Below, in pieces: positions 15,201 through 20,440 of a stretch of 20,440 nt of DNA; positions within the stretch are counted from its first letter, which is position 1, and the number at the start of each line of letters is the position of its first letter. Origin of the DNA: a virus. The position numbers were made by a program, and so were the translations under genes. The stretch spans positions 1 to 20,440 of IMG/VR virus record IMGVR_UViG_3300027140_000033; one strand, 5' to 3'. Below the pieces are notes generated by a model. The model ran no database searches and was not told the DNA's origin. It saw only the letters and a program-made list of their open reading frames with translations.

Positions 15201-17253
15201 TGAGTTTCAACATGATATCAAAGTTGTATCTTACTATGCATCAATAAAGACTATTAATAATAATCAATGGGGACAAATATATACATATCAAACTATTGAT
15301 ACTGGATTCCAAAGAATATTTGATGCTCTTCCAGCAAATGATACTGAGGTAATATTTGGTGGTGATACATTCATTGGTAAGTTTGGATTCAAAACTAAGC
15401 TTCCTTTCTTTATTGATAATAGAGTGAATGCTCCAGATGATTCTGATATTTACTATGATGAGTTAGGTAATGTAGCCTATCCACAATATTGGTATTCAGC
15501 TAGATCTGAATTATCTGATTACTATGTAGGTGCTACTTTGATGAAGAATCTTATCTCTACCAAAGCACACTATTTAGACTGTCCTAATGATAGTATAGTA
15601 GATAACATTAATACTACCACTACTACCAGTTCTACAACTGCTGCTCCAGGAACTATAGTAGCAGGTTCACAAAACTATATCTATGATGGTAAGATGTATT
15701 TGTTTGCTTATGGTATTCCTTACTATTATGTAGAGAGCTCTATAAATGTAGACTTACGTCAAGCATTTAATAATTTAGAAGGTGACTTCTACCCACACGT
15801 GAGCTCAGGTATTCCTGATACTTGGTTCCAAGAAAGCAAAGTGCCTATTGCTCTAGATAATACATATTACTATAATACTACTTATTCTAAACAGAATACA
15901 GAGAACTTCTTTTCTCATTTACCTTCAGACTGGATAAAACAACTTTGTTTTACATACTTCCCATTCAGAGCTATATACTCTGATCCACAAGAAAGTTATT
16001 CTGATAATAGAATTAATAGTTGGTTGATATATCGTCCAATATCATTCTTTGACTTCCCACAAAACTATGGTAAGTTAATATCCTTAGATGGTATTCAGAA
16101 CAGAGCTACATTAGCTAGATTTGAGAATAAAACATTACTATATGGTAATATGCTTACAATCAATACAAGCAATCCTCAAGTAGCCTATTTAGGTAACCCT
16201 TCATTGTTTGGAACTACACCTCCTGTAGATTATGCTGAAACAGACTTAGGATATGTAGGATGCCAAAATAAATTCTTGCTTAAGATACCCAATGGACAAA
16301 TAACAATAGATGCCAAGAGAGGTCAGATATTTTTAATTGTAGGTACCCAAGCTATAGATATCTCAGGATATGGTTCTGGTCTTAATAGATTCTTTACAGA
16401 CCATTTAGCATTTGAAATATTAAGATACTATCCTACAGTTAATATAGATAATCATTTCAATGGTATTGGTTTACATGGTGTATTTGATAGTAAGTTTGAG
16501 AGAATAATCATAACTAAGTTAGACTATATCCCTCAGCCTAATAAGCAGATATACTATGATGATATTGCTCAAAGGTTTTATATAAATCAACCTGTAGCTG
16601 GCAATACATCAGTGAAGACATATGTAAACTTAACAGATATAAACTATTTCTGTAATAAGTCTTGGACTATATCCTTTAACTTAAATACTAAGTCTTGGGT
16701 GAGTTTCCATACTTATCTACCTAACTTCTATGTAGGAGAAAATAACTTCTACTATTCTGGATTGAATGAAGGCTGTAATTTAACTGCAGTGGCTGTTGTA
16801 GAAATACCTTCTCCAACTACCACAACTACAACTACAGCAGCTCCATTAGAATGTGCTTTAAATGGTACAGCAGTATATATTCCACCACCAACTACCACGA
16901 CTACTACAACCCCTACTCCTCCTCCTACAACAACAACTACAACAACCCCTCCTCCTGCAAATTGTACATTAACTGCAGGTAGTGTTCAAGTGAGTTCTTT
17001 ATTGTATTCTGAAGATAGATTTCATTTTAGCAATAGTACTATTGGAACATGTATTGCTGTAGCAAGTCCTGCTTACTATGAACCAGGAGCAACGTTTTTT
17101 GATCCTGTAGTAAAAATATTCCAAGATCCAGAAGGTTTAGTTCCTTTTCCATATACTTATGTAACTGATACATTCTTTCCACCTCCTACAGCTATATATA
17201 ACTATAGTAGCACTACAGGAGTTGTAGGATCATATGCAAGTTCATGTTTATAA
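12280..17253 (+). CDS. Muzzle-type tail protein with Thr-linked decoration domains (apparently lacking its usual C-terminus)
   Basis: I choose ATG 12280 (MADNQEG, ATGGCA like many starts here), overlapping the ring gene by 11 bases; an ATG at 12229 would add 17 residues and a 62-base overlap. The product is 1657 residues. Seen: an opening with GLDMDSSVNQIQKGKLSYALNA (20-41) and VNYQNEPSN, typical of crAss-like muzzle or phage propeller proteins; long beta-rich repeats with Ig-like inserts; a Thr linker in the middle (1112-1123); propeller strands ending SWTISF ... SWVSFHTY (1461-1478); then three linkers of exactly seven Thr (1513-1519, 1538-1544, 1550-1556) and a final Cys-bounded beta domain (C1562 to the end). 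Known: the muzzle closes the tail tip in crAss-like virions. The expected continuation LWRH... appears instead in 18096-18962, implying a split protein. Confidence 0.82.
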   Translation: MADNQEGQSNIKQEYNLGRIGLDMDSSVNQIQKGKLSYALNAALENFDANSVNYQNEPSNEFCLNFPANYHVIGNHFIQEKNKHIFFLANPETGDSEIGYMDNNDCIYHTLCSETITGETVCANSKCLNFDINYPIHKAVHKITNCTTEIYWTDGLNPRRYINIEQVPYITTYVGSQNCDPVVTAVLDCNKLKVQPNFSIPNIDVTGTPVGGDLVAGTYQFAVQYCNASGDGYTSYYSVTNPTSIANTDITTPDFNYRVGKSIALTIGDVDITGYFQYFNLAVIKTINSGTSVELVATYKIQDKVTTVIYTGQNVTQIPLSLGDILEKFPYYDIAQDVTSVQDYIVWDNLTSVDRINYQSIASNITLQWETYKLPAGNDYSDPFYTANLRGYLRDEVYAFEIVFLLDNGKQTDGFHIPGRVKNAQELAQPDVTTANPDYVGDGLPQPYWKIYNTANVLTTYPAPTTNAGKIGDAYPYQSGEFSYWESDEEYPCNVDVWGDLAGTKIRHHKFPDVLVSPYFETPPITYVAGQISPVMQTSNPIYPIGVKIDVQQVAFLIQTSSLTDAEKASIVGFKIVRGNRSTNKSIIAKGILRNVGKYTRQGTDFYYPNYPYNDLSVDPFLLEKSNSYMSECDTFTVAATVDGTYQYTDCYTGEVTSANFTTSTSKIYSLTLPVVNSGTATFTNVTLATYVISAQNACNGIFSIQPAPTFQYTDPATGAIINITVAKGTTETVNSLGAPTFVSGCDRYTIVSSSKVNVDAFPKNLDGFNNTESPYRQVFNSPETSFGQPTLGNVLKLESVLFGGGRSHFVQVQKHAMYKLLTRQAQIDALNSSKKIADLGGFSAVAFFTAYQTYLQIYVNGISRKNFAQSFNSISSYDYSVDVPNDQGVKQRQLDRCQYVFPGVQNVGDIHDLNNWNRESSVYTKTIETRPTVGIVIPLPYPNQSPSLYTGGVSQISDNSRFTISQKDSCGAPEFQHDIKVVSYYASIKTINNNQWGQIYTYQTIDTGFQRIFDALPANDTEVIFGGDTFIGKFGFKTKLPFFIDNRVNAPDDSDIYYDELGNVAYPQYWYSARSELSDYYVGATLMKNLISTKAHYLDCPNDSIVDNINTTTTTSSTTAAPGTIVAGSQNYIYDGKMYLFAYGIPYYYVESSINVDLRQAFNNLEGDFYPHVSSGIPDTWFQESKVPIALDNTYYYNTTYSKQNTENFFSHLPSDWIKQLCFTYFPFRAIYSDPQESYSDNRINSWLIYRPISFFDFPQNYGKLISLDGIQNRATLARFENKTLLYGNMLTINTSNPQVAYLGNPSLFGTTPPVDYAETDLGYVGCQNKFLLKIPNGQITIDAKRGQIFLIVGTQAIDISGYGSGLNRFFTDHLAFEILRYYPTVNIDNHFNGIGLHGVFDSKFERIIITKLDYIPQPNKQIYYDDIAQRFYINQPVAGNTSVKTYVNLTDINYFCNKSWTISFNLNTKSWVSFHTYLPNFYVGENNFYYSGLNEGCNLTAVAVVEIPSPTTTTTTTAAPLECALNGTAVYIPPPTTTTTTTPTPPPTTTTTTTPPPANCTLTAGSVQVSSLLYSEDRFHFSNSTIGTCIAVASPAYYEPGATFFDPVVKIFQDPEGLVPFPYTYVTDTFFPPPTAIYNYSSTTGVVGSYASSCL
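16816..16947 (+). repeat. Three heptathreonine (ACN)7 linkers with Pro-rich spacers
   Basis: Three runs of seven ACN codons (residues 1513-1519, 1538-1544 and 1550-1556 of the muzzle gene) with spacers LECALNGTAVYIPPP and PTPPP. Codons inside each run differ (ACT ACC ACA ACT..., ACT ACC ACG..., ACA ACA ACA ACT...), so the constant length of seven is not simple copying of one DNA unit. The same seven-Thr run occurs in the next gene at 17487-17507. Confidence 0.88.
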
Positions 17254-17264
17254 AATAAAATAAT

Positions 17265-18083
17265 ATGCCATTTTCAGTAATAACATTAGCAGCAGCAGGG
17301 ACAGATACAGGACCTTTTGATTTATATTCAGATGATGATAGTTATGCTGTTGCATTTGAAACAGGGGTTAGTAAAAGTAGTTTATTGGCTGGATACTACA
17401 CGTTTGTTCCTAATGCAGCTACTGTAGTTAGAGTTAAATCAGCTAGTGCATTGTGTACAAACTTTGTAGATATGGAAATAACTAGTACTACTACCACTAC
17501 AACAACTCAAGTACAATCTTATCAATATTACACTGCAGAATATTGTAGTGGTGGAAGTGCAGGAATTGTAAGATGTAACGTTGACCAAGTATTAAATTCA
17601 GTATTTGATTTAGGAAGTTATGTTTGTATTAGATTAACTGGATTTGCATCTGGTCCTGCATATAATATTGATTTAGGAGATGGAGAAAGTTATATTGGAA
17701 ATAATTGTAGTTTATGTCCTACACCACCACCACCACCTACATATGCTCAAATTCCTTCATATCCATATCTTTATAATACATCAGATGCTTCTAATGTTGG
17801 AGTGTGTTGTCAAGGTTCTTATTTGTATGTTGATGAGTCAGGTAACTTTGTAACAACTCCAACTGCTGGTTATACTCTAGTAGAGTATTTTTATGTAGAT
17901 GATAATGGAGCATTTCCAGATTATTTTGATAATGCAACAGAAATGTATGCAGATGTTCTATTACTTTTCCCTGTTCCTGCTGGTTATTATGGAAGTCAAG
18001 CTGCTGGATATAGACAAATTGCTGGTACAGCTGGTCAGTTTTCAACATCAATAACTAGTTGTGCAGGAGTATTCTGTCCTTAA
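17265..18083 (+). CDS. Modular decoration protein: TGPF module, seven-Thr linker, two small domains
   Basis: 272 residues, 11 bases after the muzzle-type gene. Seen: a TGPF module (1-72; TGPFDLYS 15-22, AFETGVS 30-36, Cys64) close to that of 8039; a linker of exactly seven Thr (75-81); a domain starting YYTAEYCSGGS with four or more Cys and DLGDGESY, ending CSLC (about 86-150); a PPPPP spacer; and a C-terminal domain (about 155-272) with CCQGSYLYVDESG, Tyr/Phe-rich strands and a terminal CAGVFCP. Cys pairs bracket both domains. No enzyme motif is visible. It lies inside what I infer to be one split muzzle unit, so it may be a tail-tip decoration mounted next to the muzzle. The sequence alone does not show what it binds. 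Confidence 0.7.
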   Translation: MPFSVITLAAAGTDTGPFDLYSDDDSYAVAFETGVSKSSLLAGYYTFVPNAATVVRVKSASALCTNFVDMEITSTTTTTTTQVQSYQYYTAEYCSGGSAGIVRCNVDQVLNSVFDLGSYVCIRLTGFASGPAYNIDLGDGESYIGNNCSLCPTPPPPPTYAQIPSYPYLYNTSDASNVGVCCQGSYLYVDESGNFVTTPTAGYTLVEYFYVDDNGAFPDYFDNATEMYADVLLLFPVPAGYYGSQAAGYRQIAGTAGQFSTSITSCAGVFCP

Positions 18084-18095
18084 ATAAAATAAAAG

Positions 18096-18962
18096 ATGGC
18101 TAAAACAGTAATAATAAGATTGACATGTTCAGGTAACAGAACTGGACCCTTTGATATCACAGATAACTTAGGGACTGTCTTGGGCACTGACATAACTAAG
18201 CAAAACCTTATTGATGGATATACTGTTAGTGTAGCTGATGCTGTGACACAGATTGTTATAACATCTGCAGGAAAGTGTACTAATGCTATTACTGTTAATA
18301 TTGGAACTGCTACCATAGAACAACTTGCTGCACTACCTTACGTAGAATGCAACACAGCTTCTTTATGGAGACATCTAACTGATGTGGTTAATTACAATAA
18401 ATACTATGGCAATGTAGAACCTTACATTATAGAGTATCCATTTGCTTACCAAAGCTATGATGAGATACTTCAGAACATTAAAGATTACAGTAAGGTATTT
18501 AACTATCTACCTATTCTAGATGGTGTGTTTAATGACAATGCTCAGATAGCTGTTGATAATCAATGGTTTAACAAAGCTGTATTATATAACAACCAACAGT
18601 CTACAGGTATACTAGAGTTAGTACCTAAGCCAATGCACAACCTAAAACAATATCTAGCCTACCCAATATATAATGAGTTTAGCAAAACTATTACATATAC
18701 TAAGTCAGATAATTTCTATCAATATAATACTTTCTGGGGGTTAGTTAAAAATAAAACATTACCTTTGTTTACAACAAGTTGTGAGTCTTTATCAGTAGAT
18801 AAGCTTGTAAATCAAGTTAATATGGATTATGGAAAAAGATCATTTAAGAAAGAACCATTAAGAGCTAAAGACTTGAAGGTAAGACACATCCTTGACAACA
18901 GTTCTATAGCTCATATCGTTTCTCAATTTATTGTTGCACCATCTCAAATCTCTTACAAATAA
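18096..18962 (+). CDS. TGPF module fused to a muzzle-type C-terminal segment
   Basis: 288 residues. Seen: a TGPF module (1-72; TGPFDIT 16-22, Cys61) without a Thr linker, then L90-W-R-H93, VEPYIIEYPFAY (107-118), DEILQNIKDYSKVF, WFNKAVLYNNQQSTGILELVPKP, KSDNFYQYNTFW, RSFKKEPLRAKDLKVRHILD and a final VSQFIVAPSQISYK. In single-chain muzzle-type proteins, as I remember them, the phrase SWISFH.Y.PN is followed directly by LWRH..., and the protein ends in a SFKK.PLRAKDL...SQFI..P....SYK tail. Here SWVSFHTY is in 12280-17253 and the rest is in this gene. Inferred: this is the detached C-terminal part of the muzzle, with a new N-terminal module. The stop overlaps the next start (TAATG). Confidence 0.75.
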   Translation: MAKTVIIRLTCSGNRTGPFDITDNLGTVLGTDITKQNLIDGYTVSVADAVTQIVITSAGKCTNAITVNIGTATIEQLAALPYVECNTASLWRHLTDVVNYNKYYGNVEPYIIEYPFAYQSYDEILQNIKDYSKVFNYLPILDGVFNDNAQIAVDNQWFNKAVLYNNQQSTGILELVPKPMHNLKQYLAYPIYNEFSKTITYTKSDNFYQYNTFWGLVKNKTLPLFTTSCESLSVDKLVNQVNMDYGKRSFKKEPLRAKDLKVRHILDNSSIAHIVSQFIVAPSQISYK

Positions 18963-20440
18963 TGGCAAAGTGGTTAGATAAATACGAACAAGGAGGAATG
19001 GTCTTAAAGAAAAAGACTAAGGATAACTATGGTAAGAAACCTAATGTTAATGACGTCAAAGTATCTGCAGGTCCTGGTTTTGAAGGAGATGGATACACAG
19101 CTCAAAACTGGAAGTCTCCAGCATGGGGAGGACAGTTTGCTATGGGTGGTGCTTTACCAGGTGCTGTAGGATTCACATACGCACGCACAGCTGGTTCAGC
19201 TCCTGCTAATGGTAAGTACACAAAGAAAACATTAGCTAGTGCTCAGAAGGGTAAGAATATATTAAAGGATTATAAGTTTCCTGATGATATACTTTATACC
19301 ACTTCTAACGATAACATACCTTCAACATCTTCTGTTAATAGAAAGATAGCAGAGAAAGTAGCATATGATACTGATCCTCAAAGAAAAGTTGAAGCAGCTC
19401 AAAGAGCTAGAGACAGACAAGGATATATAACAAAAGCTGGTCCTGAACAATCTACTGCTTCCAAAGTATGGAATGTATTATCACATCCTATGACAGCCTT
19501 GTCATACAAGACTCGTGGTAAAGATATACCAGAGCACTTTGAAAGAGGTGAACAGAACATATTAGAAAATGCTACTAATATACTTAATCCATTTTTTTAT
19601 GCAAATGAAGGAAAGGAAGCTATACAAGATATAAATAAATATAATCAGGATGTAAGAGATAGAGGTTTTTATCGTGCAAATCCTAACACTTTAGCTAGTG
19701 GTGCATTCCATGCTTTTAATGCTCTTCCATTAGCTGCTGAAGCTGCACCATTTATTTCTAAAGCAGCAAAATATATACCAACATCATCACGCTATATTTC
19801 AGAACTTGAAAATCTTGGGCATGTTCAAACTGCAGGTCCAGATAGAAGAGCACTTCAAATGATGATGGGAAGAGAACCAGGACCAAGTAATGTATTAGGA
19901 AGAGAAGCTCAAGCAGTAGGAAGTGAAGCTCAAACATTAGGTACTCAAGCTAGATCTCAACGACTTGCTGCTTATGAACCTCCTACAGATGCAGAACTTG
20001 CATTAATGAATGAGGCTGAAGCTAACAGATATTTCAGAAGACCTGCTCAGCAAACAACTCCTGATCCTGATAGTTTTGATTGGACACCAAATCCACCAAG
20101 AAGAGGAGGAGGAATATCACAAGATGAAATAGAAAGTTACTTAGCACAAGATTCTCAATCAGCATCAGCAGCTCAAGCAGCACAAAATGATATACGAAGT
20201 CAAGCAACAACTTCTCCTAATGCAAATAACGTAATACATCGTAATAATCCAACAATGACAGAAGATAGATTATTACGAAGACAAAATGCATTAAGAACTA
20301 GTGGATTTACAGATGCTGAAATTGCAGCAGATGAAACAGCTATTCGTGCAGGAGAAGCTTTAAGAACTCCATCTCAAATAAGAGGAGGAGGACAGGGAAC
20401 GTTTGATCTTTCTAGAAATCGTCCAGAAACTCCTATGAAA
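18962..20440 (+). CDS. Large internal virion (cargo/ejection) protein, N-terminal 493 residues
   Basis: ATG 18962 overlaps the preceding TAA by one base. The frame is open to the window edge (493 codons, no stop), so the gene is truncated by the window and probably much longer. Seen: an N-terminus WLDKYEQGGMVLKKK followed by PAWGGQFAMGGALPGAVGFTYARTAG (about 54-79), a Gly-rich peptide I know from the first residues of large virion proteins in crAss-like and related Bacteroidota phages; VWNVLSHPMTAL and NILNPFFYANEGKEA (about 207-221), typical of ejected internal proteins; a hydrophobic Ala-rich helix region (GAFHAFNALPLAAEAAPFISKAA); and then low-complexity Gln/Ala/Arg-rich sequence. Inferred: a cargo protein released with the DNA. 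Whether it carries a peptidoglycan-hydrolase or other enzyme domain lies beyond the window. Confidence 0.75.
   Translation, partial: MAKWLDKYEQGGMVLKKKTKDNYGKKPNVNDVKVSAGPGFEGDGYTAQNWKSPAWGGQFAMGGALPGAVGFTYARTAGSAPANGKYTKKTLASAQKGKNILKDYKFPDDILYTTSNDNIPSTSSVNRKIAEKVAYDTDPQRKVEAAQRARDRQGYITKAGPEQSTASKVWNVLSHPMTALSYKTRGKDIPEHFERGEQNILENATNILNPFFYANEGKEAIQDINKYNQDVRDRGFYRANPNTLASGAFHAFNALPLAAEAAPFISKAAKYIPTSSRYISELENLGHVQTAGPDRRALQMMMGREPGPSNVLGREAQAVGSEAQTLGTQARSQRLAAYEPPTDAELALMNEAEANRYFRRPAQQTTPDPDSFDWTPNPPRRGGGISQDEIESYLAQDSQSASAAQAAQNDIRSQATTSPNANNVIHRNNPTMTEDRLLRRQNALRTSGFTDAEIAADETAIRAGEALRTPSQIRGGGQGTFDLSRNRPETPMK

Noticed and set aside
17254-18095. Sequencing frameshift as the reason for the split muzzle
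   Set aside because: The inserted region holds full modules, its own starts with normal leaders and several in-frame TAA codons; one or two base errors could not join the parts. Natural insertion is the better reading.
14146-18316. Reverse-strand frames at 14146-14415, 17791-18051 and 18080-18316
   Set aside because: Each lies inside a well-supported forward gene, with Cys/Ile-rich or Gln/His-rich composition typical of antisense reading of AT-rich coding DNA.

Overview
The window looks like part of the late (virion structure) region of a crAss-like phage (order Crassvirales, podovirus-type) infecting a member of the Bacteroidota. Three things support this. Every gene is on the + strand, in an AT-rich, tightly packed run. 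The starts have A-rich leaders with no Shine-Dalgarno motif, as is usual for Bacteroidota. The block at 10114-20440 has the order and sequence character I associate with crAss-like virions: a conserved ring/tail protein, an IHF-like protein, a P22 gp4-like ring protein, a giant muzzle-type protein and the start of a large internal virion protein. Family assignments come from sequence motifs and memory of the families; no database search was run.

Layout. Positions 3-83 are the tail end of an upstream gene. 110-1270 encodes a probably very abundant structural protein, followed by a strong terminator hairpin (1296-1340). 1351-2297 holds three small conserved genes, including a 48-residue Cys-rich, zinc-ribbon-like protein. 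2305-8683 is a host-recognition cluster: a collar-domain fibre, a Gly-Ser/Thr-repeat fibre with a self-cleaving S74 chaperone, an Asp-box beta-propeller protein, a protein ending in a domain resembling the type IX secretion/gliding C-terminal domain, and a small modular decoration protein. Tandem hairpins (8692-8749) and a short regulatory gap end this block. 8864-12290 is a tightly coupled run: HTH-plus-calcineurin-like phosphoesterase, conserved virion protein, IHF-like protein, ring protein. 12280-18962 encodes the muzzle-type protein plus two modular proteins. 18962 to the window end is the start of a large internal (injected or cargo) protein.

The most interesting structure is in 12280-18962. 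The muzzle polypeptide appears to be split. Its propeller-like C-terminal continuation sits about 1.6 kb downstream in a separate gene (18096-18962). The intervening DNA is filled with seven-threonine linkers, small decoration domains and an extra gene. A small 'TGPF' module found at the N-termini of 8039, 17265 and 18096 links this region to the fibre cluster. Together these suggest a mobile or shufflable set of surface-decoration modules spread over several virion genes.

Stop usage is also skewed: all complete large genes end in TAA, one small gene ends in TGA, and none ends in TAG.
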